The position numbers were made by a program, and so were the translations under genes. The notes beneath the pieces were generated by a model. It searched no databases, was not told where the DNA came from, and saw nothing but the letters and a program-made list of their open reading frames with translations. This document shows positions 52,805 through 63,300 of a stretch of DNA of 64,000 bases, in pieces (the first letter of the stretch is position 1; each line of letters starts with the position of its first letter). The DNA lies in NCBI GenBank assembly GCA_050260015.1, contig JBLNBN010000034.1, forward strand, positions 1-64,000. Direction: 5' to 3'. The stretch comes from JBLNBN01 sp050260015. Lineage in GTDB: Bacteria; Bacteroidota; Ignavibacteria; Kapaibacteriales; UBA2268.

Positions 52805-53281
52805 ATGAAACTAAATACCGAATTACTGAAGAAAACCTTCCTGAGCTTAATTCAACCGCGCAGGGATTACAGGAGGTATATCCATATTCCGTTCTTGCTA
52901 CTGTGGAGCATTAATTTTTATGGTTATTTGGGCTCTCATGGCTATAATGAAGATTTTAAATTGTGGGGAACAACCTTTTATTTACTACCTATTATTGGTT
53001 TCCTAATTCAAATATTTTATCCAACATTACTCGGTTGGAGCATCCAAACATGGATAAATTCTGTTTATTTGTATAATTTCATACTAACGCAATCGGAAAG
53101 ATATGTATATAATTTCCCTTGTAAGTGGAATTTCGATGAATGCGCTTTCGCCATACAAAATGAATTGACCACTGTAGCAATGTTTGTAATATTTACGATT
53201 TTCATTATTCCCGGCAAAGAAAAAAGGATAATAAATTTCTTCAAGGAGCTGTTTATTAAGGAGCAAAGCTCCAATATCTAA
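52805..53281 (+). CDS. Membrane protein of unknown function
   Basis: 158 residues with about three membrane helices (FLLLWSINFYGYLG, TTFYLLPIIGFLIQIFYP, VAMFVIFTIFIIPG). No family recognised. Lies 31 bases after the lipoprotein gene, same direction. Confidence 0.6.
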   Translation: MKLNTELLKKTFLSLIQPRRDYRRYIHIPFLLLWSINFYGYLGSHGYNEDFKLWGTTFYLLPIIGFLIQIFYPTLLGWSIQTWINSVYLYNFILTQSERYVYNFPCKWNFDECAFAIQNELTTVAMFVIFTIFIIPGKEKRIINFFKELFIKEQSSNI

Positions 53282-53346
53282 ATTGATGTTATATAAAAGC
53301 TTTGCTTAATATACTATTCTAATTAACTTAAAGAGCGCCGCTAAAC

Positions 53347-54291
53347 ATGAAACATTTAATATCTCTACTCCTCTTCCTTGCGCCGTCAGTTTTACTTGCC
53401 TACGACTTTGACGTAACGACTCAGCATGTGCTCTACCCGATTTCCTGGTCGCTCGATTATCAAAACGCCGAATATTATAAAAAACAAATTTGCCTTGACG
53501 TTAGCCTTCTTAATGCGGTAGGCTTTTATAAAGACATACGCGCCCGCGCGCTTGAATTCGCCTATGCGCCAAGACTGCAAAAGGACGATAGGGTCGATCA
53601 TCGTATTAAGTTCTTATTGGTAAGTTTTGATGGATTATTCTATGATAACCTTCTCTACGAAATGGACTCGACCTATCGCTATAGCGTCAAAGAATACTTA
53701 TTTTCACAATGGGGTTTCAAGGTGTTGGAATACACCGACCTCGGAGACCTAAGGGAGATTACTCCATTTCAACTGTCAAGGCAATTAATTCTTGAGGATA
53801 GAAACAGGCGGAGCAGTATTCCCAAGGTTCAATTTCAATTCCTCGCTCAGAACGTGCACAGCTTCTATGCTATACCCGGACTGACGCTGGGCGTATCTAA
53901 TACAAGAATCGATAAAGAAATAAGGGAACGATACCTGCATACCACTAAAGGAGCATTCTGGGACGTGCCTTTTGGAGCGAATTTAAAATTGGGCTACGAT
54001 TGGACGTACGTTAAGGACGGCGCTTCCAAAACAATTAAAGACGAAGAACCCTACGAAGTCTATTTAACAAATTCGCTTGTCCTCTCCGCGGATTATAAGA
54101 TATATCCCTTTAACGGTATGAGCAAGCTGGCGTATGGCGTAAACGCCAATATCGTTACAAATATAATGGAGCCTATATTAACTTTTAACGCGGGTTATAG
54201 CAAAAACAAGCTCGGCTTATCGAAGAACTCTTACGACTATGATAGCTTTTCGATAGGCTTGACATACTACAATAGTTTTATTCGTAGTTGA
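53347..54291 (+). CDS. Secreted, probably outer-membrane protein, unknown function
   Basis: 314 residues with a signal peptide (MKHLISLLLFLAPSVLLAYDF) and a long beta-strand pattern; terminal residues FSIGLTYYNSFIRS. No family recognised. ATG follows AAGAGCG, a modest ribosome binding site. Confidence 0.6.
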   Translation: MKHLISLLLFLAPSVLLAYDFDVTTQHVLYPISWSLDYQNAEYYKKQICLDVSLLNAVGFYKDIRARALEFAYAPRLQKDDRVDHRIKFLLVSFDGLFYDNLLYEMDSTYRYSVKEYLFSQWGFKVLEYTDLGDLREITPFQLSRQLILEDRNRRSSIPKVQFQFLAQNVHSFYAIPGLTLGVSNTRIDKEIRERYLHTTKGAFWDVPFGANLKLGYDWTYVKDGASKTIKDEEPYEVYLTNSLVLSADYKIYPFNGMSKLAYGVNANIVTNIMEPILTFNAGYSKNKLGLSKNSYDYDSFSIGLTYYNSFIRS

Positions 54292-54361
54292 TAAATTTTG
54301 TTCTCCCCTTCCCTCCTTTTTTCCTTATTTTTGCTTTTTTGTCAGTATTATTACAAGCGTT

Positions 54362-55063
54362 GTGAAAAGAGAGATTACTTTAATTTGCATACCATACGCC
54401 GGGGCGGGTTTCAACGCCTACGGCAAACTCGAAAGATATTTCAGCGCGCGCGTCGCGCCCCTCACGCTGGAGTCGCCCGGCAGGGGCATGAGGATGGTCG
54501 AAGACCTTATCGACGATATAGGCGCGCTCGTCGAGGACTATTTTAGCCGGCTGCCGGCGCTTTACCCGGGCGGGTACGCGCTCTACGGCCACAGCCTCGG
54601 CGCTATCCTCGCATGCCTGCTGGCGAAGAGAATTGAATCCGCGGGCCTCCCCGCCCCGCTTCGTCTAATCGTTAGCGGGATGAACAGCCCCTCCCGCCAA
54701 CGCGTCGAGCGCAAGAGATCGGAACTGCCAAGGGAGGATTTGATCGCCGCCCTGAAGCGGTACGGCGGCACGCCCGATGAAGTCTTCCAGGACGAAGGCC
54801 TCTTCGATTTCATCGAGCCAATTTTGCGCGCCGACTTCCGTACGCTGGACAATTTCAACTACACGCCCAACGCGCCCATTAAAACTCCTATCAGCGTCGC
54901 TTACGGCACGGGCGATAAGAACACAGAATGGGCGTCCTTAGAGCGCTGGAAGGATGAAACCGCTTCCGGATGCGATTTCCTGGAGTTCGACGGCGGGCAC
55001 TTCTTTATCTTCGAGCGCGCGCGGGAGTTCGCCGCTTACGTCGAATCGAAGCTGGGACTGTAA
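54362..55063 (+). CDS. Type II thioesterase (NRPS-associated)
   Basis: 233 residues from a GTG at 54362. Alpha/beta-hydrolase: ICIPYAGAGFNAYGKLERYF, LESPGRGMRM, nucleophile elbow LYGHSLGAILACLLAKRI, VAYGTGDKNTEW, GGHFFIFERAREFAAYVES (catalytic His). This is the editing (type II) thioesterase that frees stalled or mis-primed carrier domains. Its stop is one base before the phosphopantetheinyl transferase; the NRPS lies 5 kb away on the other strand. Confidence 0.92.
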   Translation: MKREITLICIPYAGAGFNAYGKLERYFSARVAPLTLESPGRGMRMVEDLIDDIGALVEDYFSRLPALYPGGYALYGHSLGAILACLLAKRIESAGLPAPLRLIVSGMNSPSRQRVERKRSELPREDLIAALKRYGGTPDEVFQDEGLFDFIEPILRADFRTLDNFNYTPNAPIKTPISVAYGTGDKNTEWASLERWKDETASGCDFLEFDGGHFFIFERAREFAAYVESKLGL

Positions 55064-55064
55064 T

Positions 55065-55745
55065 TTGATAACCGTCTTAATATATAAAATTGATCTACGA
55101 GAAGACCTTCCGCTGCTCGATAGTATAATAGGCTCATTGCCGCCGGAGATATTCGAAGCGATTCGCAGATTCGTTAGATTGGAGGATCGTCTGCGGGCGG
55201 CTATCGGGAAGGCTCTTTTAGCGTTCGCGCTGAAGCGTTGCGGGCGGGCGGCCTCCGCGCTCGCGGAGCTGCGCTATACGGAATACCATAAGCCCTACTT
55301 CGACTTCGACTTCCATTTCAATATATCTCATTCCTCGGAGTACGTAGTATTAGCCTACAGCAACAATTGCGAGCTTGGGATAGATATAGAGCGTGTCGTC
55401 GAGCTTGATATTAACGACTTCGAGGATCAATTAACCGCGGAAGAGCGCGAATCCATAAATAGCGCGCATTCCCCTGCGGAGAAATTCTTTAGCGTCTGGA
55501 CCTGCAAGGAGAGCATAGTAAAAGCGTTGGGGATGGGGCTTCACGCGCCGCTGGTCGGGATCGACACGATGCGTCCGGCGGGAGATTATGCGGGGCGGCC
55601 CCTGCCGAAAACGGCCGAGATCGCCGTCGTGCCCGGCTATAAATGCAGCCTGGCTTACTTTGGCGAGCGCGACGCAATAGAGGTAGAGCGAATAAACAGG
55701 GAGCAGGTTCTCTCAATACCTGGCGATATCGTCGCCGGGCTATAA
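55065..55745 (+). CDS. 4'-phosphopantetheinyl transferase, Sfp type
   Basis: 226 residues from a TTG at 55065, one base after the thioesterase stop; the frame is open upstream, but that part is antisense-like and overlaps the thioesterase. RLRAAIGKALLAFAL, YHKPYFDFDFHFNISHSSEYVVLAY, CELGIDIERVVELDINDFE and FSVWTCKESIVKALGMGL are the Sfp motifs (Asp/Glu metal ligands in GIDIE, Lys in CKES). Loads carrier domains of the NRPS. The weak start and 5' overlap hint at translational coupling. Confidence 0.9.
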   Translation: MITVLIYKIDLREDLPLLDSIIGSLPPEIFEAIRRFVRLEDRLRAAIGKALLAFALKRCGRAASALAELRYTEYHKPYFDFDFHFNISHSSEYVVLAYSNNCELGIDIERVVELDINDFEDQLTAEERESINSAHSPAEKFFSVWTCKESIVKALGMGLHAPLVGIDTMRPAGDYAGRPLPKTAEIAVVPGYKCSLAYFGERDAIEVERINREQVLSIPGDIVAGL

Positions 55746-55767
55746 CTTCCCTTATCAAGCCAAATAT

Positions 55768-56028
55768 TTACCGGCCTTTATCGAAGGGATGAACGGGCTC
55801 GCTCTCGCCGAACGCGCGAGTAGTTGGCATGGTCCTCAGCGATCTCTTTGGACGATTCTCCACGACAATATCCTTAGGCGGCTGGGGCGGCGAGAAGATC
55901 CCGATAATAACCGGTAAAAGCGGCGAGAGGAACAGAGAAAGGATGAACGTGCCCCAAAAACCTGTCCTGGATTTCCGGTAGATTACGGCTGCGACGAAGC
56001 TGAGAAAAACCCACAAAAAAGCGATCAT
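55768..56028 (-). CDS. Small membrane protein, unknown function
   Basis: 86 residues with two membrane helices (MIAFLWVFLSFVAAVIY and FWGTFILSLFLSPLLPVIIGIF) separated by RKSRTG, then a polar tail. No family recognised. Convergent with the Sfp gene. Confidence 0.55.
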   Translation of the reverse strand: MIAFLWVFLSFVAAVIYRKSRTGFWGTFILSLFLSPLLPVIIGIFSPPQPPKDIVVENRPKRSLRTMPTTRAFGESEPVHPFDKGR

Positions 56029-56047
56029 AATTGCGCCCTAATTAAAA

Positions 56048-56082
56048 AGCAAAAGGGCCGCTTGCCAGTTTACAAACGGCCC
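56048..56082 (-). terminator. Terminator of the DUF697-like gene
   Basis: GGGCCGCTTG/CAAACGGCCC stem (one mismatch); minus strand continues TTTTGCTTTTTAAT. Confidence 0.7.
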
Positions 56083-56094
56083 ATTAATTAAAAA

Positions 56095-56649
56095 TTAAGA
56101 AGCTTTTGCCCCCGCTAAGCTTGCGGCGACGTTCTTGCCTTGCGTATACAAGTTTGAGAAGTAATTTTTGACTTTATCGGGGTTAAAGTCAAGGAAAGTG
56201 CCTCCCGATTCGAAGTGCTGGATGAAGACTTTACCGACTGCATAAGTCGTTGCGCCGGAGTAGGCTGGCATGGAAAGCTGGCCGACGATCCCGATAAACG
56301 GAACAGTCTTGAGCCATGAATTAAACATGCTACGGGAAACCATATCGGCCGAGAGACCGCCGACGAGAGCGGCAACGATTGATTTTACCCGGTTTGCCTT
56401 GAATTCGATGCCGTACGCCTTGGACATATCGTTTAGCATCTTCAGCTGAACGCCCGTCACAGCGGCGGTGTCGATAAGCGGGATCGGAATAAAGCCGGCT
56501 CCCATGGACCATAGAATATACTTATTCATGATTCCGGTAGCCTCTTTCAACGTTTGAGACTCTGCGACCTGGGCGTCTACGCTACCCTGGCTAGCCAAAT
56601 CCTCGGCTATCGTCGCGTTTTGAGTTTCTTGTGATTCTTTTGTTGACAT
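56095..56649 (-). CDS. DUF697 / YcjF-like membrane protein
   Basis: 184 residues, N-terminal polar, acidic tail (1-35), then IMNKYILWSMGAGFIPIPLIDTAAVTGVQLKMLNDMSKAYGIEF, typical of DUF697, with further hydrophobic segments (VKSIVAALVGGLSADMVSR, FIGIVGQLSMPAYSGATTYAVGKVF). Role unknown; often near GTPases, none here. Confidence 0.75.
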   Translation of the reverse strand: MSTKESQETQNATIAEDLASQGSVDAQVAESQTLKEATGIMNKYILWSMGAGFIPIPLIDTAAVTGVQLKMLNDMSKAYGIEFKANRVKSIVAALVGGLSADMVSRSMFNSWLKTVPFIGIVGQLSMPAYSGATTYAVGKVFIQHFESGGTFLDFNPDKVKNYFSNLYTQGKNVAASLAGAKAS

Positions 56650-56735
56650 ATTGTTACTCTAAAATGAGAATGAAAAATTAAAATGCCAATAATTGTTTTC
56701 AATTTAACAAATATACTGACAATATACAATGATTT

Positions 56736-57632
56736 TTAATTAATTAACTCCTTTTCCGGAAATAAAATACCGACGTAACACTTTACGTGGGGCACAGGCC
56801 TGAAGTAGAGGAAATATCTCTCCTTGGAGGAATGCGGATTGTACCGGACAATACCGGACTCGCCCTTTAACATTCTTCGCGCCAGATCTTCCACGGCCTT
56901 CGACTTGCTTCGCCGGGCAACTTCGTTTATATTACTTCCATCGAATATGCTCTTCCGCGGTTTATAGAGAAAGCGGCCCTTGTAATTGACCAGGAACAAT
57001 CGATCCCGATTAATATCGGAGACGCTTTCAATGAACGAGATAAACCAGTCCTTTTTCAATTCCAAACCAATGATGCCTTCGTAGCCGCTATGGGTATCGG
57101 TGTCCTTCGCCCGAAATTGAATAAAATAGCACGCGCCGACATTTTTATCCAGCTGGGCCATTGTTTCGTCCAGCAGGAGCGGTTGCTTATTTACTAATGA
57201 TTTGATCTCATAGTACTCCGGGATAGATTCCGTAGTGACGGTATCATAAATCCTGTTAGGCCCCCATTCCTTATTGCAGTACTTTACATTTAAGAGTTTT
57301 CCCGATTTAAGCGTGTCGCCCATAAATGCGATCATGCAGCCGTAAACGTTTTCATTATAGCCAACTACGTCGTCCAGCAATTCGTGCATATTTATCAAGG
57401 AGGAATCGCAGTGATTTAACGTATTGGCGGCCTCCTCGGCAATCAATTCATATGAAAGAATCATTTCGCCAATTTTCTCGGCAATGCTCGAAGTGATCCT
57501 CTGGGCGTTCACCGAGGCGTCCTGCAGCTCCCTATTTTCCTGGAAAAATAGGCTGTCAAGGGCAAAGCCAAACAGCCAAATGCCCAATATAATGCCCAGG
57601 AGGACAATCCTGCTTTTCTTCTTTCTATCCAT
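56736..57632 (-). CDS. Cache-domain membrane protein without a visible output domain
   Basis: 298 residues: one N-terminal membrane helix (IVLLGIILGIWLFGFALDSLFF), then a helix and an extracytoplasmic double-Cache-like sensor (YNENVYGCMIAFM, ACYFIQFRAKD, YEGIIGLELKKDWF, RLFLVNYKGRFLYKP, RYFLYFRPVPHVKCYVGILFPE). No second membrane helix, HAMP, kinase, GGDEF or chemotaxis domain follows, so the output must be in another protein. The neighbouring SPFH gene precedes by 43 bases. Confidence 0.75.
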   Translation of the reverse strand: MDRKKKSRIVLLGIILGIWLFGFALDSLFFQENRELQDASVNAQRITSSIAEKIGEMILSYELIAEEAANTLNHCDSSLINMHELLDDVVGYNENVYGCMIAFMGDTLKSGKLLNVKYCNKEWGPNRIYDTVTTESIPEYYEIKSLVNKQPLLLDETMAQLDKNVGACYFIQFRAKDTDTHSGYEGIIGLELKKDWFISFIESVSDINRDRLFLVNYKGRFLYKPRKSIFDGSNINEVARRSKSKAVEDLARRMLKGESGIVRYNPHSSKERYFLYFRPVPHVKCYVGILFPEKELIN

Positions 57633-57675
57633 CTAACTTAATCTAATTTGCATATTCTTAATGACCTTGCTTGCT

Positions 57676-58563
57676 TTATTTCGCTTCTTTATCGGCGTTT
57701 AATAGGATAGGTAGTTGATTGTTGCCCGAACCCATCATGATAATCTTGGAGTTGGGCGAATTTGCGAGTTTTTCGGTCGCTTCGATGCCTCTCCATTTAA
57801 GAATCGGCACGTTTGATATATTTTGGAACTCCTTCAAGCCCTCCGCCTCTATGATTTTCCTTTCTTTTTCCTTCTTTTCAATATTAAGCCTGTAATCAAA
57901 CTCCAGCAATAGCTGCTCCTTGGACATTTTGCTTTCGATCGCGGCGGCTATTTGGCTGGGCAGCTCAATCTTATGGATCAGGAAATCCTCTAAAACGATA
58001 TTTCTTACCAGCAGGCTCTTTAACGCGTACTGCTTGATAAATGATTGAATGACCTGCGTGGACATTTTATACAATTTCTCAGGCGTGTAATTGCCTATAA
58101 TGGTCATGGTTGCCGCTTCAATCTCCGATTTAACGTAAATTGAGTTATAATTCTTTCCTATCGTCTTGTGGAGCTCGGGCAAGGACTCCCTGACAGGATA
58201 GTAGCGGTAAGTAAAGTGAACTTTTACCGTTAATCCCTGCGCGGTTAATATGTCCATCGTGTCCTTGACGGCATGTATCCTGACGTCGTATTCAATCATC
58301 TTGTCCCACGGAGCGATTACGTAAAAGCCTTCGTCGTAGACCTTATTCTCAGTTCCGGAGAACCTCCCCCACAAGACGCCCGCATGCCCTGCCTCTATGG
58401 AAATAAATATATTATTCATAAAGTACACGATGACGAACGCAAGCAGCAAGACGCCGACTATAATCTTATACTTATGGTAATACCAGAACTTTAACAGCAA
58501 ATATCTGCTAAGCCTCGTATAGTAGACAATTAAATCGACGAATTTTTTTTCGGTATTTTTCAT
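57676..58563 (-). CDS. SPFH / Band 7 (prohibitin-like) membrane protein
   Basis: 295 residues with one N-terminal membrane helix (IIVGVLLLAFVIVYFMNNIF) and the SPFH core: EAGHAGVLWGRFSGTENKVYDEGFYVIAPWDKMIEYDVRIHAV, TAQGLTVKVHFTYRYYPV, KSEIEAATMTIIGNYTPEKLY, then a coiled-coil. Scaffold of membrane microdomains. In the same direction as the ABC exporter and NRPS genes but 106 bases from the exporter. Confidence 0.88.
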   Translation of the reverse strand: MKNTEKKFVDLIVYYTRLSRYLLLKFWYYHKYKIIVGVLLLAFVIVYFMNNIFISIEAGHAGVLWGRFSGTENKVYDEGFYVIAPWDKMIEYDVRIHAVKDTMDILTAQGLTVKVHFTYRYYPVRESLPELHKTIGKNYNSIYVKSEIEAATMTIIGNYTPEKLYKMSTQVIQSFIKQYALKSLLVRNIVLEDFLIHKIELPSQIAAAIESKMSKEQLLLEFDYRLNIEKKEKERKIIEAEGLKEFQNISNVPILKWRGIEATEKLANSPNSKIIMMGSGNNQLPILLNADKEAK

Positions 58564-58669
58564 ATTGCATTATCAATTAAACGGCTCTGAACTAAGAAAT
58601 CGCTTTATCAGTTTAATAAAGCAAGAATTTAGCCAAATTTTTCACTTTATATCTTAATCTCATTTAAAA

Positions 58670-60334
58670 TTACAGCTTTTCGGCGCTATTTTCCGTTACT
58701 TGACCGTATTCCATACGCAGGACCCTATCGGCATACTTAAAATACCTGTCGTCGTGGCTTACTGCAAGCACGGTTTTACCCCGATTCTTGAGTTCGGTCA
58801 GAATTTCTTCATAGAAGAACTTACGGAATTCCGGGTCCTGGTCGGCAGCCCATTCGTCGAATATGTAAATCGGTTTGTCCTCCAGCAGCGCGACGATGAG
58901 CGCGAGTCTCTTTCTCTGCCCCGTGGAAAGCGAAAGATTGGTAAATCGCCCGTCGACGAAATCCGTCTTATCCTCAAGCCTTAGATACCTGATCAATTCC
59001 TTTATCTTTTCGGGCAGCGTCTCCGAAAGCCCGTAAAGTCTATCGAAGAGGTAGTATTCTGCGAACACGGAAGCGAAGAGTTCCCGGTAGTAGGGCGTAT
59101 CTTCTTTATTTATTACATGATTGTCTATCGTTATGCCGCCGCTGTCGGGGTAGTAGAGCATGGTCAGCGTCTTAAGCAGGGTGGTTTTACCGCTGCCGTT
59201 CCCGCCGACGAGGAAAATTGTCTCGCCTTTATTGATCTTCAGGTTTAGCGGCCCCACGGAAAACTTATTGCCGCTATCGTTATTCTTGTATTCAAAATAT
59301 ACTTGATTAATTTCTATCTCGTTAAAATTAAAATACCTGTTAAAGCCGTCGTTGCTCTCCTTTACCGGCACGTCCTGCATCTTGTCGAGTTCGGCTTCCA
59401 GCTTATAAATATTATTGATAGCCATACCGACCATATTCAGAACAGGTATTACCGCCGCAATGTTCGAAACGGGACCGATCATGAATAACACCGCCGCTGT
59501 GGCCTGGGAGATTACGTCGCTATAGGATGAGTTCAGCCTTGGCAGGATAAACACCATAACTGCAATGCAGACAAAGAAGAAAGACTGCGAAAAAATATAA
59601 TTCTCCGCGTACTTAACGAAGAATTTTACCTTCCGATCCCGGAGCTGCGTCGATAGCTGCCTAACCCGGGCAAAAAGATCAATATTTCTTCGTTTATTGA
59701 ACTTTATCTCTTTAATACCATTTAAAGTTGAAGTTAGAGTATCGAAGAACTCCATCTCCTTCTTGTTTGTCTCCAGCAGGAGGGCCTTCTGCTTCTTCTC
59801 GTTAACTAAATATATGCCTATCCCTGACACGAGTAGTATTATTATCAGGAAAAAAGCGGTAACGGATAGATAAGCTATATAGAGCACGACGAATGTCAGC
59901 ATAACGATCGATTGCATCGTCGCGACAATCAAGCCTGCGGATTGCGATATAGTCGAGGTCTCGTGCGTCAAACGGTTGTATATCTCGGTAGTTCCAATTT
60001 TTTCGAGACTTAGCAGGTCGGCGTTGCGTACCTTATTTGTCAGTCTGACCCTTATCTTATCGATAATTTCTTCCATTATCTCGCTGCCGAATTTTAGTAT
60101 ATAGTATTCGCTGACAATGAAGAGGGTTAAAGCGATAATAAACATAAGCAGCAGCTGCGAGCTTGCATTCTCGTTGCGGGCGAGCTCGGATGCGGCATTT
60201 ATAATGCCCAGCACTAACGCGTTAGCAAGGCCGGAGATCGCGGCCATGGTAGCGATCTTTTTATAGGGCCTGTCCGACTCCTTTTTCAGGAAATCATAAA
60301 GACTGGCGCCGTTTATTTTATTTATTATTTTCAC
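58670..60334 (-). CDS. Cyclic-peptide export ABC transporter (SyrD/PvdE type)
   Basis: 554 residues from a GTG at 60334. N-terminal six-helix domain (about 25-310) and a nucleotide-binding domain: Walker A LVGGNGSGKTTLLKTL, signature LSTGQRKRLALIVALL, Walker B KPIYIFDEWAADQDPEFRKFFYEEIL, H-loop VLAVSHDDRYF. The DEWAADQDPxFR pattern is typical of transporters that move nonribosomal peptides across the inner membrane. Separated from the NRPS by 21 bases, so it almost certainly exports its product. Confidence 0.93.
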   Translation of the reverse strand: MKIINKINGASLYDFLKKESDRPYKKIATMAAISGLANALVLGIINAASELARNENASSQLLLMFIIALTLFIVSEYYILKFGSEIMEEIIDKIRVRLTNKVRNADLLSLEKIGTTEIYNRLTHETSTISQSAGLIVATMQSIVMLTFVVLYIAYLSVTAFFLIIILLVSGIGIYLVNEKKQKALLLETNKKEMEFFDTLTSTLNGIKEIKFNKRRNIDLFARVRQLSTQLRDRKVKFFVKYAENYIFSQSFFFVCIAVMVFILPRLNSSYSDVISQATAAVLFMIGPVSNIAAVIPVLNMVGMAINNIYKLEAELDKMQDVPVKESNDGFNRYFNFNEIEINQVYFEYKNNDSGNKFSVGPLNLKINKGETIFLVGGNGSGKTTLLKTLTMLYYPDSGGITIDNHVINKEDTPYYRELFASVFAEYYLFDRLYGLSETLPEKIKELIRYLRLEDKTDFVDGRFTNLSLSTGQRKRLALIVALLEDKPIYIFDEWAADQDPEFRKFFYEEILTELKNRGKTVLAVSHDDRYFKYADRVLRMEYGQVTENSAEKL

Positions 60335-60355
60335 GAGATCAAATTAATTAATAAA

Positions 60356-63300
60356 TTATTTAAAAGCAAGGAATTCTTTCAATATCTCGCCGTTTTTGGC
60401 AGCAAATGGCCGACTAAGCATGGATAAGTGAGGGCCTGCGCCGCCTCGCAGAATTAATTCTTTTTTGCACAGGGCCTGCCAAAACTTTATTTTCTCATCT
60501 TTCCGGCTTTCCTCGGAAATGAGAATTATAGTTTGAGCGCTTATCGGCTCCTGCCTAAAATTATCCTTTAGATAGTCGATATAGTCATTCATCCTCGCCC
60601 GCAATTGCGATTCTGCCTCACCGCCCGCGTAAGTCTCAACTAAATATCGCACGTTTTCCTCGGCGTGTTGGAAGAAGTCTTCGTCGAGAGCCGGCGGGTC
60701 TATCAGGCAAAGTCTTCCAACGGATCGGCCTGAACTCTCCAGCGCGTTAGCGACCGCGAAGGCCAGCGCTCCGCCTAAGGAATATCCGATTATAATAGGA
60801 GCCTTCCCGCCGCGGATTTCGGCAATTTTATCTACATAAAACTCGATCGGTTCGTCGCAGAACTCAAAGCAATGCAGGGCAACGTCTTTCATCTCTTCGG
60901 CCAATGGAACGTATTCCTCCGCCAAACCGAATACGGATGGGAACGCGAACGCCTCTACTTGGGCGCCATAGTTAAAAGTCTTTATGCTTGAGCTTAAGCC
61001 TTCGCGCTCGATGTGAGCGGCGATCTCCCTGGCGCTTTTCAGGCTGTATATATCGTTAGCCGCGAGCTTGCGTTCAACGCGCTCGCCTATCCTTTTCGAT
61101 AATATTACGGCGGCGATTGAATCGCCTCCAACGTCGAAGAAGCTGTCCGTAACTTCAATGTAGCTTTTCTTTAAGACGTCCCGGAAAACTGATAAGATTT
61201 CTTTTTCTAATTTACTCTTCGGAGACGCGAAGCCGTTACCCTTTTCAGGTTCTATAGCGCGAAGCGCTGATACGTCCGTTTTGCCGGAGCTCGTCATCGG
61301 GAATTTATCTAATTTAACGCAGCAGGCCGGCGCCATATACCCCGGCAACTTCATTTTCATACGGCCGAGCAATTCATCCGGCTGGACGCTATCGCCAATG
61401 TAGTAACAGCGTATCTCTTTCCCGGCGGGCCGATCGACTACGACTATTTCCGAATTGGTAACGCCCTCGGCTTCTTCGGCGGCCTTCTTAATTTCGCCCG
61501 GCTCTACTCTAAATCCGCGTATCTTTAATTGGTCATCCTTCCGCCCGATAAAGATCAAATTGCCGTGTGAATCAATTTTCCCTATGTCTCCGGTGCGGTA
61601 AACGAAATCGTTTATGGAAGGGACATAAAGAAATCTTTGCCTGGTCTGCGCTTCGTCGTTTATGTAGCCGTTCGAAAGCCCTATGCCCGCTATGCATATC
61701 TCTCCGCTAAATCCAATTGGGAGGATCTCGAGATTTTCGTTCAGAATATAAATTCGACTATCGCTAACCGGCTTACCGATTGGAATGGCTTCTCGTTTCA
61801 GATCGCCCGGTATAACTCTATGGAAGGAAGCGCAAACGGACGTTTCCGTTGGGCCGTATGCATTGAAGAACGCGGCGGTATTAGAAATCCTTTTTGCAAA
61901 TTCTTTATTGGGAATTTCGCCCGCGCTAATAACAACTCTCAGAGAGGCAAGCTTGCCCGCGTCGAGAAGGGGTTGTAACGCCGGGGGTATCGTCGCCGCG
62001 CTTATGCAATTATTATTTACAAAGCGTTCGAATTCTTCGGGATCGATTTTCTTCGAATCGTCGATCACCGCGAGCGCGGCCCCGGCAAAGAACGCCATAA
62101 ACACTTCGGAGAGCGACGCGTCAAAAGCGGGCGACGCGAATTGGAGAACGCGGTCGGTCGACGTTATTCCGAATCCATCTATTTGAGATAGAGCCATGCT
62201 TACGAGCCCCCGATGGCATAGCTCGACGCCTTTGGGTTTGCCCGTGCTTCCTGAAGTAAATATTATATATGCGGGCGATCTTGGATCTGTAGACGCTTTA
62301 TTCAATTCAGGCGGACACGTAGCGGCTAATTCAATATCGACCCGCCGGGCTATTTCCGAGTATACATCGGAGGAAGATATTATGAAACCGATTGAAGCCG
62401 ATTTCAATATTTCTTCATTCCTTTCCCGCGGACTTTTGGGATCGAGAGGGACGTAGACGGCGCCCGCTTTTAGAATAGCGAGCAGGGAGATTATCCAATC
62501 GTATCCCCTGTCTATACATACCCCTATCCTATCGCCCGGCTTTACTTGATAAAATCCGACCAATAAATTGGCGAGGCGAGAGCTATCCTCCTCCAGCTCG
62601 CCGTAGGTCCATGTCCTTTCTTCGGTTATTAGCGCGAGAGCTTCCCCGTTCTTAGCGGCGACCCGAGAGAACATTTCGTGAATAGTAAGGCTATCTCCAA
62701 AAGTCGTCGTATTCCTCAGCGCGCTTGCAGTTTCAAGCGATAATATATCGTTATACAGGGAAATATCCCTTATTCGCTTATTTAGTAAGGCTTCAATTTC
62801 TTCAATCAAACGCTTTATATGACTCAGCACGGTCCCGATTATATCCGAATCGAAAAGTTCGGCGTTATAGTTCAGTTCGATTCTCAGAGCGTCCGATTCA
62901 ATAAAATGGTACGATAGATCGAAACGAGCAAAGTCAAAGCCAATTCGATAATCCTCGACGCGAACGCCCCCAAGCGAACTTGACGCCGATCTGTCCTTTT
63001 GATAGATTACCATATAGTCGAACAGCGGATTTCTCCCGCTGTCGAGCGGTATCGCCAGGTTCTTCAGTAGCTCGTCGTAATTATAATTTTGACGGGAAAA
63101 ATCCTCGTGAATCGTTTTTTGATTGCGCTTAAGGAACCCCTCGAGAGACTCTGACGGATCGATCGTTTGCCTTATCGCGACGGTCTTGGCAAAGAATCCC
63201 ATCATTTGTTGAAGGCTATGGCTTTCTCTCCCGCTGAAAACTGTTCCCAAAGTTATGTCGCATTGAGAAGTATATTTATGCAATAGAAGTTGCAGCAGAC

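Noticed and set aside
54954..55064. Extended start of the phosphopantetheinyl transferase at 54954
   Set aside because: It overlaps the thioesterase coding end and gives Ser-rich sequence unlike the family; the family pattern begins at ITVLIYKID (55065).
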